DNA of 64,000 nt from contig NZ_JOEV01000008.1 in the NCBI RefSeq assembly GCF_000721105.1, forward strand, positions 115,225 through 179,224, in the 5' to 3' direction. Both the position numbers and the translations under genes were made by a program. The notes under the pieces were generated by a model, which saw only the letters and a list, made by a program, of their open reading frames with translations, was not told the DNA's origin and made no database searches. Position 1 is the stretch's first letter, and the number at the start of each line of letters is the position of its first letter. The stretch comes from Streptomyces cellulosae (GTDB lineage Bacteria > Actinomycetota > Actinomycetes > Streptomycetales > Streptomycetaceae). Of the stretch, positions 25,597 through 34,257 are shown piece by piece.

Positions 25597-27357
25597 ATGC
25601 TCAAGGTCAGCATCGTGGTGCCCGTCTACAACGCGGGCCCTTACATCGACATGTGTGCGCCGTCGCTCTTACGCCAGACCCTGGGGGAGGACGCGTACGA
25701 AATCATCTACGTCGACGACGGCTCGACCGACGACTCCGCGCAGCGCCTCGACGAGCTGGCGGGCAGGCACGCTCACGTGCGCGTGATCCACCAGGAGAAC
25801 TCCGGCTGGCCCGGCAAACCCCGCAACGTCGGCGTCCGGGAGGCCCGTGGCGAGTACGTCCAATTCGTCGACCAGGACGACGAGTTGACCCCGGCGGCCC
25901 TCGAACACCTGCACGGACTGGCCACCCGCAACGGCTCCGACATCGTCCTGGGCAAGGTCATCGGCACCATGCAGGGTCCCAGCAACGTCTTCAAACGCAC
26001 CGTGGAGCGCTGCACGGTGGAGGACGCGCCCCTCATCGAGAGCCTCACACCGCACAAGATGTTCCGCAGGGAGTTCCTGCTCGCCCACGACCTCAGGTTC
26101 CCCGAGGGCCCGGTGCGACTGGAGGACCAACTCTTCATGGTCCGCGCCTACTTACGCGCCAAGACGGTCTCGATCCTTGCCGACCACCCCTGCTACGTAT
26201 GGAAACGCCGGGACGACGGCGGCAACACCAGCAGCCGCGGCACCACCCCGGAGGACTACTACGGTCACCTCCGCACGGTCGTCGAGGCCATCAAGCAGGA
26301 CACCCGACCGGGCCCCCTTCAGGACCACTTGCTCCGCCGCTCCTACCGCGTCGAGCTCCTCCGCCCGGTGGGCGAACCCGGCGTCCTCAAGCGCAGCGGC
26401 AAGAACCTCGAGCGCTACTTCGACGTCGTACGCCGCATGGCCGTCGAGGCCTACCCGCCCGGCGTCCGCGACGGCCTCCCCGCCCTCACCAGACTCCGGG
26501 CGCACCTGCTGGAGGAGGGCCACCTGGACTCCCTCGTCGAACTCGCCCGCCGCACCCGGGGCATCAAGCCCGAGGTCACCGTCGACGACATCCGCTGGCG
26601 CGACGGAAAACTCCACGTCACCACCACGATCGGCATGCGCCGCGCCGACGGTGAACCCCTCGCCCTCGTCGAACGCTACGGCCGTATGCTCCTCGACCCC
26701 GACCTGCTGGCCGGCATCGAGGGCGCCGAGGGCTGGGAGGCCCCGCACCCCCTCGGCCACGCCCACGGCGAACTGCTCGTCCACGACACCGCCCAGGACC
26801 TGTGGTGGTACCCGGACGCCGACCTGACCCCGCGCACGCAACCGCTCGGCGGCGGCCGCCACCGCGTCGTGCTCACCGGCGAAACGGCCATCGACCCCCT
26901 CACCCTGGCCGGCGGCCGGCCGATGGAACCCGGCACCCACGTGGTGTGGGCCAGCGCCCAACTCCTCGGCGTGGGCCGCAGGGCGCGGGTGACGCGGAGC
27001 GCCGCGGCAACGGGCGGCACCGGAACCGGTGTCGATTCCGGCCGGGGCCCAGGAATCGGGATCGGCGGTGGTATCGGGATCGGCGGGGGTGTCGCCGGCG
27101 GTCTCGGCTTCGGCTCGGTGAGCGTCGGTACTCCGCCCCACCTGGTGATCCCGGCCTGGGGCGGCCCGGCCGACCAGCTCCGCCTCTCCGTCCGCCCGCC
27201 GGGCCGGGACACGCTCCCGCACCGCATCCTCCTGCGCACCACATCGGCCCCGCACATCCGCCGAGCGGCCCGCACGGTCCTCCACCGCCTGCCACCGGAC
27301 GTACGCCGCCGTGCGAAGAAGCTGGCGCGCAGGGCGGACCCCTGGAGCGGCGGCTGA
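25597..27357 (+). CDS. Family 2 glycosyltransferase with C-terminal extension, two TTA codons
   Basis: 586 residues. The N-terminal GT-A domain has KVSIVVPVYNAGPYI, IYVDDGSTDDS, GKPRNVGVREARGEYVQFVD and the metal-binding DQDDE; RLEDQLF supplies the later acidic motif. The C-terminal 300 residues resemble the extension of teichoic-acid-type polymer glycosyltransferases. Near residue 480 is a Gly-rich insertion (GIGIGGGIGIGGGVAGG). ATG 25597 has GGGGGGAG 6 nt upstream. TTA codons at 25669 and 26152 suggest control by the bldA leucyl-tRNA, i.e. late developmental translation (established for Streptomyces). Likely a wall polymer or surface glycan enzyme; acceptor unknown. Confidence 0.88.
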   Translation: MLKVSIVVPVYNAGPYIDMCAPSLLRQTLGEDAYEIIYVDDGSTDDSAQRLDELAGRHAHVRVIHQENSGWPGKPRNVGVREARGEYVQFVDQDDELTPAALEHLHGLATRNGSDIVLGKVIGTMQGPSNVFKRTVERCTVEDAPLIESLTPHKMFRREFLLAHDLRFPEGPVRLEDQLFMVRAYLRAKTVSILADHPCYVWKRRDDGGNTSSRGTTPEDYYGHLRTVVEAIKQDTRPGPLQDHLLRRSYRVELLRPVGEPGVLKRSGKNLERYFDVVRRMAVEAYPPGVRDGLPALTRLRAHLLEEGHLDSLVELARRTRGIKPEVTVDDIRWRDGKLHVTTTIGMRRADGEPLALVERYGRMLLDPDLLAGIEGAEGWEAPHPLGHAHGELLVHDTAQDLWWYPDADLTPRTQPLGGGRHRVVLTGETAIDPLTLAGGRPMEPGTHVVWASAQLLGVGRRARVTRSAAATGGTGTGVDSGRGPGIGIGGGIGIGGGVAGGLGFGSVSVGTPPHLVIPAWGGPADQLRLSVRPPGRDTLPHRILLRTTSAPHIRRAARTVLHRLPPDVRRRAKKLARRADPWSGG

Positions 27358-27392
27358 GGAGAGGGCGGCTTGGGAGAGGAGCCGGCACCCGG

Positions 27393-27911
27393 TCAGAACT
27401 TCTGGAAGGCGACCTTCTTGCCCTGCTCGTCCAACGGTTGCGGCGTGCTCAGCGCCGTTCCGTCGGCCTTGCTCGGCCATCCCGGTGGTTCGATGACGAA
27501 CCAGTAGCGGGCGGCCGGCAGGCCGCTGCCGTGGGGAAACGGGATCGTCCTGACCACGGTGTGGCTTGTCACTCTGATCGCGGTGGCATTGTCCGGGAGC
27601 GGTCCGTACTCGACGAAGCCGTTGTCGTCGCCGGGCTCCTGTCCGCCTGACCAGTAGCCGCCCGCTGGGCTGTTGTCGAAGCCGCAGCCTCCGGACGACC
27701 AGTCTCCGCCGACTTCCGGCCCCCTGGGGTCGTCCACCGTCAGACACAGGCCCTCATCGCTCAGGAAGGCGTCCAACTGCCAGCGCACGCCATGGGTCAC
27801 GTGCTGGGACAGCACGACGTAGTCGGGGAGGTGAGGGCCCTGTGCCGCACAGCCCGCCAGAAGCACGCAGGCCAGCAAGGCGACCGGTCCCGTGGCGGGG
27901 AAACGTCTCAT
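27393..27911 (-). CDS. Lipoprotein of unknown function
   Basis: A 172-residue protein: signal MRRFPATGPVALLACVL, lipobox LLAGC (Cys 21), then a mature domain with paired cysteines (GLCLTVDD, GGCGFDN) and beta-like segments. Small Streptomyces lipoproteins of this type are common; no family recognised. ATG 27911. Confidence 0.75.
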   Translation of the reverse strand: MRRFPATGPVALLACVLLAGCAAQGPHLPDYVVLSQHVTHGVRWQLDAFLSDEGLCLTVDDPRGPEVGGDWSSGGCGFDNSPAGGYWSGGQEPGDDNGFVEYGPLPDNATAIRVTSHTVVRTIPFPHGSGLPAARYWFVIEPPGWPSKADGTALSTPQPLDEQGKKVAFQKF

Positions 27912-27930
27912 GGCCCCGACCTTGTCAGAG

Positions 27931-28902
27931 TTACGGCGTCAGCACGATCCTCCCGAACACCTCACCGGCGTCCATCTTCCGGTGCGCCGGCGCGGCGTGC
28001 TCCAGCGGCAGCACCTCGTGCACCACCGTCCGCAGTCCGCCGCCACGACTCGCGGCGGTGAACTGCTCGGTCCGCACGGCACGTCGATCGGGTTCGCTCA
28101 CGGTGTCGGCGCTGAAGGTGGCGAACGACAGTGACTTACGGAACGCGGCGATCATGCTCATGCCGAAGTCCGTCGGCGGCCGGCCCGCGACGATGCCGAC
28201 GGCCACCATGCGGCCGTTGGGATTGAGCCGGTCGAAGAACGACGGCAGGTCCGCACCGGCGACGATGTCGATGATGACGTCGTAGCCCGCGGGTGCGTCC
28301 TCGCCTCCCTCGCCGGAGCGGTCCAGCACATGGGTCGCGCCGAGCTCGCGCAGGCGGTCGCCACGCTCGGCCGACGACGTCGTGACCGCCACCGCCCCGG
28401 CACCACCACGCGCCGCGAGCTGGACCGCCATGATCCCGATGCTGCCGGCCGCGCCGCGCACCAGCACCGACTCGCCAGGGGCGAAGCGGCCGTGGGAGAG
28501 GCCGAAGTGGGCCACCACTCCGGAGCTCCCGAGCGTCACCGCGTCGGCGGGCGACAGGTTCGCGGGGAGGGGGAGGAGCTCCTCGAGCGGGGCGATCGCC
28601 TGTTCCGCGTAGCCGCCGCCCAGGCCGGTGAACGCCCACACACGCCGACCGATCCACGAGGTGTCGACCCCGTCGCCGACCGCTGCCACGGTCCCGGCCA
28701 CCTCGCTGCCGAGGACATGGCCTTCCTTGAAACCGTAGGCGGCAGCGAGAGCGCCGTCACGCCGGATCACGGCGTCGACGCCACCGACACCGATCGCCTC
28801 GGTGTCGATCAGCACCTGTCCACCGGCGGGAATCGGGGCCGGGAGGTCGATGACCGCCAGACCTTCGGGGCTTCCGAACGTCTGGATCGCGACTGCCTTC
28901 AA
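27931..28902 (-). CDS. NAD(P)-dependent quinone oxidoreductase-like alcohol dehydrogenase
   Basis: A 323-residue zinc-independent MDR protein: MKAVAIQTFGSPEGLAVIDLP, GSEVAGTVAAVGDGV, VLVRGAAGSIGIMAVQLA (nucleotide-binding AxxGxxG), HVLDRSGEGG and GRMVAVGIVAG. Zinc-binding Cys residues are absent, as in the quinone oxidoreductase branch. TTG 28902 is chosen because AGGAG lies 6 nt upstream and the family begins with MKA; upstream codons to 28953 lack support. It is divergent from a TetR gene with an operator between them, so it is probably that regulator's target. Confidence 0.9.
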   Translation of the reverse strand: MKAVAIQTFGSPEGLAVIDLPAPIPAGGQVLIDTEAIGVGGVDAVIRRDGALAAAYGFKEGHVLGSEVAGTVAAVGDGVDTSWIGRRVWAFTGLGGGYAEQAIAPLEELLPLPANLSPADAVTLGSSGVVAHFGLSHGRFAPGESVLVRGAAGSIGIMAVQLAARGGAGAVAVTTSSAERGDRLRELGATHVLDRSGEGGEDAPAGYDVIIDIVAGADLPSFFDRLNPNGRMVAVGIVAGRPPTDFGMSMIAAFRKSLSFATFSADTVSEPDRRAVRTEQFTAASRGGGLRTVVHEVLPLEHAAPAHRKMDAGEVFGRIVLTP

Positions 28903-28961
28903 TGCCGTCTCCTGGTTCCGGGACCGATCGGGTCCGCACTCGTGGCCTGCCACCGGACGCT

Positions 28962-28981
28962 AACGGACGCCACCGTCCGTT
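28962..28981. promoter_or_regulatory. Inverted-repeat operator between oxidoreductase and TetR genes
   Basis: AACGGAC (28962-28968) and GTCCGTT (28975-28981) form a perfect 7-bp inverted repeat with a 6-bp spacer, a TetR-type operator layout. It overlaps the region just upstream of TAAAGT (28985-28990), a -10 box for the leaderless TetR gene. Confidence 0.6.
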
Positions 28982-28998
28982 TGGCTAAAGTGAGAGCG

Positions 28999-29622
28999 GT
29001 GACCGACCGTTTGCCTCACGCCCTGCGCTCCGACGCCCTGGACAACCGTGAACGCGTCCTCGACGCGGCCCGCGCGCTGTTCGCCACCGAAGGCCTGAAC
29101 GTTCCGATGCGCGAGATCGCCCGGCACGCCGGGGTGGGCCCCGCCACCCTGTACCGCCGTTTCCCGACCAAGCAGACGCTGGTCACCGAGGTTTTCCAGG
29201 ACCAGATGCGGGCGTGCCACACCATCGTCGACGAGGGGCTCGCCGATCCGGATCCGTGGCGCGGCTTCCGCCGCGTGGTGGAGCGGACCTGCGAACTGCA
29301 CGCACACAACCGGGGCTTCACCGAAGCCTTCATGTCGGCTTTCCCGGACGCGGTGGATTTCGCCGCGGACCGTGCGTACGCGATGAACGCGATCGCCGAA
29401 CTGGCCCGTCGCGCCAAGGAGGCCGGCCGCCTGCGCCCCGACTTCGTCCTGGACGACCTGATCCTCATGCTCATGGCCCACAGGGGCATCCACGTACCGT
29501 CGGCAGCCGCACGGGTCACGGCTTCCCGCCGCTTCGCCGCGCTGGTGATCCAGGCGTTCCAGGTCTCCGCGACACACCAGCCGCTACCGCCGGTGCCACG
29601 TCTGGCTCCCGCGTTCCCCTGA
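28999..29622 (+). CDS. TetR-family transcriptional regulator
   Basis: About 207 residues: NRERVLDAARALFATEGLNVPMREIARHAGVGPATLYRRFPTKQTLVTEVF is the helix-turn-helix, followed by a TetR_C-type ligand domain. GTG 28999 (MTDRLPHALRS) is preferred; GTG 28990 is possible. TAAAGT at 28985-28990 suggests a leaderless transcript. It probably represses itself and the divergent oxidoreductase through the palindrome at 28962-28981. Confidence 0.92.
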   Translation: MTDRLPHALRSDALDNRERVLDAARALFATEGLNVPMREIARHAGVGPATLYRRFPTKQTLVTEVFQDQMRACHTIVDEGLADPDPWRGFRRVVERTCELHAHNRGFTEAFMSAFPDAVDFAADRAYAMNAIAELARRAKEAGRLRPDFVLDDLILMLMAHRGIHVPSAAARVTASRRFAALVIQAFQVSATHQPLPPVPRLAPAFP

Positions 29623-29649
29623 AGACCAGTGCTCGGTGAGGGAGGAAAC

Positions 29650-30168
29650 ATGGCGCAGTACTTAGGGCCGCTGGAGCTGATCGGGGAACGGTGGGTGATC
29701 GGGGACCCGACGCGGAAGCAGGGCCTGTCCCTCGTGCTCACGCCCGAGGGCCTGGAGCACCACCGGCGCGGGGAGGCGGCACCCCTGCTCGCCGTCGAGT
29801 GGTCCCGGTTCATGGAGCTGCAGGTGCGAGCCGCCCACCGGAGGTGGCACACCACTCCCGGCCTCGGCCTCAGCGCGCAACCCGGTGCCGACCTGGGCCC
29901 GGACGGCTGCTCTCTGCATGGCCTCGTGCGCCATCCGTACGACCTGTGGTCGGCGCGGTACACCCATCACGAACGCCGTTACACGGGCGGTCACGTCATC
30001 GTGCTGAAGGCGCTGTTCGGCCGCCTCACCGAGGCGAGAGCGCTGAACCGGCTCGGTGATCCCGAGTGGCTGGGCGCGGCGGTCGCCAAGCTGTCGTCGC
30101 ACACCTCGTGGTCCGCGTCCAAGGGCGACCTTCTGGTGAAGGAGACCCTTAAGAGTCTCGGCACCTGA
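29650..30168 (+). CDS. Hypothetical protein with one TTA codon
   Basis: A 172-residue soluble protein (MAQYLGPLELIGERWVIGDP, then LVLTPEGLEHHRRGEAAPLLAVEWSRFMEL and a C-terminal LNRLGDPEWLGAAVAKLSSH). I recognise no family; the opening resembles PH-like or DUF domains of actinomycete proteins. GGGAGGAAAC lies before ATG 29650. The fifth codon is TTA (29662-29664), so translation may need bldA. A perfect 15-bp hairpin follows. Confidence 0.75.
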   Translation: MAQYLGPLELIGERWVIGDPTRKQGLSLVLTPEGLEHHRRGEAAPLLAVEWSRFMELQVRAAHRRWHTTPGLGLSAQPGADLGPDGCSLHGLVRHPYDLWSARYTHHERRYTGGHVIVLKALFGRLTEARALNRLGDPEWLGAAVAKLSSHTSWSASKGDLLVKETLKSLGT

Positions 30169-30183
30169 GCGGTCACCCACGGC

Positions 30184-30220
30184 ACACGACCAGTGGGTGT
30201 CGGCAACCCACTGGTCGTGT
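30184..30220. terminator. Bidirectional terminator
   Basis: ACACGACCAGTGGGT (30184-30198) pairs perfectly with ACCCACTGGTCGTGT (30206-30220): 15 bp with a 7-nt loop, between two convergent genes. Confidence 0.9.
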
Positions 30221-30222
30221 CT

Positions 30223-31053
30223 TCAGCGCCCCCCGCCATCAAGGGCGGCGACCTCGCGTACGGCCTCGGCGACGGCCGGGAAGTCCTTCTTGAGGATCGC
30301 CCCGTGGTTGCTGGCGACCTTCGCACCGATCTGGATGTTCGGGTTGCGGGCGGTCACCGCGTCGAGGCCGGTGCGTATCCGTTCCTGCTCGTCACCGCTG
30401 CTTCCGAAGGACGTCCCCGAAGCGACCACGTACCGCACGGGGACGGCGATGTCGTCCAGTACGGGGCCCAGTTCGCGTTCGCGGGAGAGCCTGCCGAGCT
30501 CGATGTTGCTGTTCGCCTGCTGTTCGGCGGTCATCCGCGGGGCCAGGCCGGTCGGGCGCAGCAGCGGCAGGAACCAGCTCATCCGTTTGAACAGCTTCCG
30601 GATCCGCAGCTCCATGGCCTCGTCGAGCCAGTCGTACGGGAACGCGCCGTCGACCAGGACCGCGCCCAGGGCACGCTCCGGGTTCCGGCAGGCCCAGTGC
30701 GCCCCGACGACCGCCCCGTAGGACCAGCCCACCACCAGCGCCCGGTCCACGCCCCGGGCCGCGAGAACGGCATCGACGTCCCGGACGGCGGCCTCGAAGG
30801 AATAGTCCGCCGAACGCTTCGACTTCCTGCCGCGGGCCCGCTCGTCGTAGGTGATGTGCCGCCATCCTGCCCCCAGTTCGGCGACGACCCGCCGCCAGTA
30901 GCCCTGAGTGGCGAACTGGCCGTTGAGGTAGACGACAGGGACACCGGGACCGCCGGTGTCGGTGACGGCCAGGGCCGTGTCGTCCACCTGCACCATGCCG
31001 GTCCACTTCGCGCCGGTCTCCGAACCGGCCGAGGACGTGCTGTTCTTCGTCAT
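30223..31053 (-). CDS. Alpha/beta-fold hydrolase
   Basis: A 276-residue hydrolase: VPVVYLNGQFATQGYWRRV (the oxyanion strand-turn, with NGQ in place of HGG), ITYDERARGRKSKR, nucleophile elbow VVGWSYGAVVGAHWA (G-W-S-Y-G), and a C-terminal SNHGAILKKDFPAVAEAV with the catalytic His. Start ATG 31053. Substrate unknown; haloperoxidase- or epoxide-hydrolase-like in shape. Confidence 0.9.
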   Translation of the reverse strand: MTKNSTSSAGSETGAKWTGMVQVDDTALAVTDTGGPGVPVVYLNGQFATQGYWRRVVAELGAGWRHITYDERARGRKSKRSADYSFEAAVRDVDAVLAARGVDRALVVGWSYGAVVGAHWACRNPERALGAVLVDGAFPYDWLDEAMELRIRKLFKRMSWFLPLLRPTGLAPRMTAEQQANSNIELGRLSRERELGPVLDDIAVPVRYVVASGTSFGSSGDEQERIRTGLDAVTARNPNIQIGAKVASNHGAILKKDFPAVAEAVREVAALDGGGR

Positions 31054-31139
31054 GTGTTCCCCCTGGTCGTGTGAGAGCGTCTGTTACGACTTCTCCAGGC
31101 CCTGTACATGGATCGCAGGGGTCCTGGTGTGGTGCCTCC

Positions 31140-31805
31140 TCAGAGGCCGCGGGCGGTGATGTCGCCGTGCGAGGTGGTGGCGCGGATCTCGAGTCCGGCG
31201 GTGCCGTCGTTCTTGAGGGTGTTGCTGACGCGGCCGTAGCCGGTGCCGGCGTCGAGGGTGGCCGAGACACCGGTGGCGGCGCCGACCGAGATGTCGCCGG
31301 ACCGGGTGCGGAGCACGACCGTGCCGCGCACGGCCTCGGCGATCCGGATGTCCCCCTTCTCGGTGCTGATCTCCGCGGGGCCGCCCAGCCGGCCGACCTC
31401 GACGTCGCCGTCGCTCGCGGTGAGACGGACGCTCGCGGCCTCGTCGATCTTGATCTGGCGGTACGCGCCTTCGAAGACGACGTCGCCGAGGCGCCCGACG
31501 CCACGGAGCTCGGCGGCGGCGGACTTGGCCTCGACACGGGAGCCGGCGGGCAGCCGGACGGTGACCTCCAGGGCTCCGGAGGGGCCGAAGAGCTGACTGT
31601 CGGGTCCCGAGGCCGTGATCCGCAGGACGCCGTCGGCGTAAGTGACTTCCGTCTGCTCGGCGGTCTTGGTGTCGCGGCTCTTGGAGGGGTTGGCGGGCAG
31701 CACCTCGACGGTGGTGTCGGCGCGGTCCGCGGCGATGAACTGGACGCGTCCGGCGGGGAAGTCCAGGACGGCGGAGATCGGGGCGGGGGTGTCGAACTTC
31801 TGCAT
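31140..31805 (-). CDS. DUF4097 beta-repeat protein
   Basis: A 221-residue protein beginning MQKFDTPAPISAVLDFPAGRVQFIAADR, then a right-handed beta-solenoid-like array with repeated short G-D-(I/V) steps: SASDGDVEVGRLGG-like, ISTEKGDIRIAEAV, LRTRSGDISVGAATG, TSHGDITARGL. This is the DUF4097/adhesin-like pattern. Start ATG 31805. It diverges from an HTH-MarR regulator gene, which very likely controls it; this pairing is recurrent in Streptomyces. Confidence 0.88.
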   Translation of the reverse strand: MQKFDTPAPISAVLDFPAGRVQFIAADRADTTVEVLPANPSKSRDTKTAEQTEVTYADGVLRITASGPDSQLFGPSGALEVTVRLPAGSRVEAKSAAAELRGVGRLGDVVFEGAYRQIKIDEAASVRLTASDGDVEVGRLGGPAEISTEKGDIRIAEAVRGTVVLRTRSGDISVGAATGVSATLDAGTGYGRVSNTLKNDGTAGLEIRATTSHGDITARGL

Positions 31806-31921
31806 CGTGCTCTCCCTTGCGTTCCTTGTTTCCAACACCAGAAACGCTACGTTGCTTTCTAGATATCGGAAACACTGTTGTTGCACTGAGATGACATGAG
31901 TGCAGGTGAACGCAGGGAATC

Positions 31922-31976
31922 TGTTGCAACAACCAAGAGGGCAACGCAACGGCGATCGCCCGCACCATTGCAATGG
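31922..31976. promoter_or_regulatory. Two TTGCAA-centred palindromes in a divergent promoter region
   Basis: TGTTGCAACA (31922-31931) and CCATTGCAATGG (31965-31976) share the core TTGCAA and lie between the divergent DUF4097 and HTH-MarR genes. Related GTTGC half sites occur nearby (about 31853 and 31880). They are candidate operators for the regulator. Confidence 0.5.
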
Positions 31977-32044
31977 CCGAGACGTGAACGCTATGGTGGA
32001 TGGCGGATCATGGACCGCCACGAAGGATCACCAGGGAGATCGCG

Positions 32045-32821
32045 ATGCCAGGAGGCAGGCTCACCCAGCAGGAACGCCGGCAGATCGCGCTGGGGCTGGC
32101 CGACAGCCTTCCCTACGCCGAGATCGCCCGACGCCTCGACCGTCCGACCTCGACGGTCACGCGTGAGGTGATGCGCAACGGCGGCCCCACCGCCTACCGC
32201 GCCGACCTGGCCCACCGCGCCACCGAACGCCGCGCCCACCGACGCACGCCCGCCTCCTCCCGTGGACCGGAGTCAGTCCCCCAGCCGCACGGACGCGACG
32301 CCGAGGCCGTGGCCGAGTACGAGGAGACGCTCACCACCGCCCTCATGGCCTCGGGGCTGACCAAGATGACGGCCCGGGTGCTGACCTGCCTGTTCACCAC
32401 CGACGCGGGCAGCCTCACCGCGTCCCAACTCGCCCAGCGCCTCCAGGTCAGCCCGGCGTCCGTCTCCAAAGCGATCACGTTCCTGGAGAGCCAGAGCCTC
32501 GTCCGCCGAGAACGCGACGAACGCCGCCGTGACCGCTACGTCGTCGACGACGAACTCTTCTACCAGGCGACGATCGCCAGCGCCCGGTCCAACGACCAGC
32601 TCGTCGAAACCGCCCGCCAGGGCGTCGCCGTCCTCGGCCCCCACACCCCCGCCGCCGCCCGCCTGGAGAACATCGCCCGCTTCCTCGACTTCATCAGCGA
32701 AAGCATCACCCGAGCCGCCGAACAGGCCCGCGAAGTCCTCCACACCAAGCGGCCCGGAACAACGTCGAACGACCCCGCCCCGCCAAGCCCCGACGACGCA
32801 TGGACATCCGACCACGCGTAG
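32045..32821 (+). CDS. Regulator with an IS30-type HTH fused to a MarR domain
   Basis: 258 residues. N-terminal 60: RLTQQERRQIALGLADSLPYAEIARRLDRPTSTVTREVMRNGG, the HTH_38 module otherwise found at the start of IS30 transposases. Residues about 85-190: a MarR/GbsR winged helix with LTASQLAQRLQVSPASVSKAITFLESQSLVRRERDERRRDRYVV. The C-terminus is helical with a Pro/Asp-rich tail. ATG 32045 has GGGAG upstream. It diverges from DUF4097 and probably binds the TTGCAA palindromes (inference). Confidence 0.88.
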   Translation: MPGGRLTQQERRQIALGLADSLPYAEIARRLDRPTSTVTREVMRNGGPTAYRADLAHRATERRAHRRTPASSRGPESVPQPHGRDAEAVAEYEETLTTALMASGLTKMTARVLTCLFTTDAGSLTASQLAQRLQVSPASVSKAITFLESQSLVRRERDERRRDRYVVDDELFYQATIASARSNDQLVETARQGVAVLGPHTPAAARLENIARFLDFISESITRAAEQAREVLHTKRPGTTSNDPAPPSPDDAWTSDHA

Positions 32822-32883
32822 AAAGCCGTCTCGACCGCTCCGACCACGGGCCGATGAACCGGGGTCCTGGCAAGATGACTGGC

Positions 32884-33237
32884 ATGGAACGTGTGCTCGG
32901 GATCGGTGGATACTTCATGCGGGCCTCCGACCCGGCGGCCCTGGTCGCGTGGTACCGCGACTGCCTGGGCCTGGACGCCGACGAGAACGGCCTGTGGCGT
33001 CAGGGAGCCGGGCCGACGGTGTTCGCGACGTTCGAGTCCGAGAGCGACTACTTCGGCTCCCGCGCCCAGCAGACCATGCTCAACTTCCGGGTCCGCGACC
33101 TGGACGCGATGCTCGCGCAATTGCGCACCAAGGGAGCGGACGTGGCGGAGGAGACGCAGGACATGGAGGGGGTCGGCCGATTCGGCTGGGTCACCGATCC
33201 CGAGGGCAACCGGATCGAGCTGTGGCAGCCCGCCTGA
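32884..33237 (+). CDS. VOC (glyoxalase/bleomycin-resistance) family protein
   Basis: A 117-residue single-module VOC protein: VLGIGGYFMRASDPAALVAWYRDCLGLDA, QTMLNFRVRDLDAMLAQLRTKGADV and FGWVTDPEGNRIELWQPA, with the metal-ligand Glu in IELW. Enzyme or binding protein; substrate not deducible. ATG 32884; ATG 32875 in frame is possible. CAAGAT lies about 7 nt upstream, compatible with a leaderless transcript. Confidence 0.92.
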   Translation: MERVLGIGGYFMRASDPAALVAWYRDCLGLDADENGLWRQGAGPTVFATFESESDYFGSRAQQTMLNFRVRDLDAMLAQLRTKGADVAEETQDMEGVGRFGWVTDPEGNRIELWQPA

Positions 33238-33286
33238 CCGCACACGGCGCAGCGGACCGGAACCCGGCGCCCCCTCTGTCACGGGT

Positions 33287-34129
33287 TCAGCCCAGTCCGC
33301 GGTGATCGAGTGCGGCACGAACCCGGTTGAGCCCCTCCACTCTCCAGTGGTCCCGGTCGGGCATCTGGTCGTCCCGGCGCCAGCGCCAGGCCGAGAACAG
33401 CGCCCAGTTCAGGGCGCGGCACCGGTGGAGCAGGCCGAGGTCGGCCCCCGCATGGTGCTGTGCGACTTCTTCGGGCGCATGGGCGAGGTCGAACTCGACC
33501 GGCCCACGGCAGCACGTGCCGAGGTCCACGAAGAGCGGCCCTCTCCTCGTGTTCAGGAGGTTGCCCGGATGCGGCTCGCCGTGCAGCAGCTGGTCGTCGG
33601 GTCCGTCGCCGCTGATCGCGGTGGTCAGTCCGCTGAGTGTGCTGCTGAGGAGTTCCCGGTCAGGATCGGGTAGCTCAGGGGACTGCTCCCGGTCGTCCAC
33701 CGCTTTCAGCGCCCCGGCGACTCGATCGGTGAAATGCGGTGCGCCCAGCTCGATCCGTCGCAGGGCGGCATGGTGCCGCTGGAGCGCGTCCGCGTAGTCG
33801 GCCGGCGCGATCTCCGATCCCACCGGTTCGTAGTAGGTCCACAGCGAGATGGCGAAGGCGTCCCGCACATGAACTCGGGGCTCGACCCGAGGATCGAGCT
33901 CAGCCACCGGAGCATCGACCTCGGCGAGGCGGCGAGCGACCTCCACTTCGAACTCGGAACCAGCCAGATGCCCCAAAGGCGCGACCCGGGCCAGAACACC
34001 GCAAGGGACCAGGCGCAGCGCGACGCGGTCGGAGTTGTGGACAACGATCACATCGTCGACGTGAAGCCCCAGCTCCGAAGCGGTCGCCCGTCCTGCCTCA
34101 ATTGCGCGGCGGAGTTCTGATGGCTCCAT
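33287..34129 (-). CDS. Aminoglycoside phosphotransferase/kinase-like protein
   Basis: A 280-residue protein of the APH/choline-kinase fold: nucleotide lobe VALRLVPCGVLARVAPL, Brenner-type catalytic loop QLLHGEPHPGNLLN and the DFG-like VDLGTCC. The usual catalytic Asp of HGD is Glu here (HGE), a variant seen in actinobacterial members of the family. ATG 34129 has GAGGGAG 6 nt upstream; GTG 34144 is in frame. Substrate unknown; resistance should not be assumed. Confidence 0.85.
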   Translation of the reverse strand: MEPSELRRAIEAGRATASELGLHVDDVIVVHNSDRVALRLVPCGVLARVAPLGHLAGSEFEVEVARRLAEVDAPVAELDPRVEPRVHVRDAFAISLWTYYEPVGSEIAPADYADALQRHHAALRRIELGAPHFTDRVAGALKAVDDREQSPELPDPDRELLSSTLSGLTTAISGDGPDDQLLHGEPHPGNLLNTRRGPLFVDLGTCCRGPVEFDLAHAPEEVAQHHAGADLGLLHRCRALNWALFSAWRWRRDDQMPDRDHWRVEGLNRVRAALDHRGLG

Positions 34130-34257
34130 AAGGTTCTCCCTCACTCATCGTCGAGCGCGCCAACACGTCCGGGGACACTAGCGGCGCCCCCGATGTCCGC
34201 GTGCATGTTTTTCGGCGCCCGAACCGGTGTGTCAGTCCCTCGCCCTACGGTGTGCCC

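Noticed and set aside
33287..34129. Antibiotic-resistance phosphotransferase
   Set aside because: The fold is kinase-like, but nothing shows an aminoglycoside substrate; left as APH-like.
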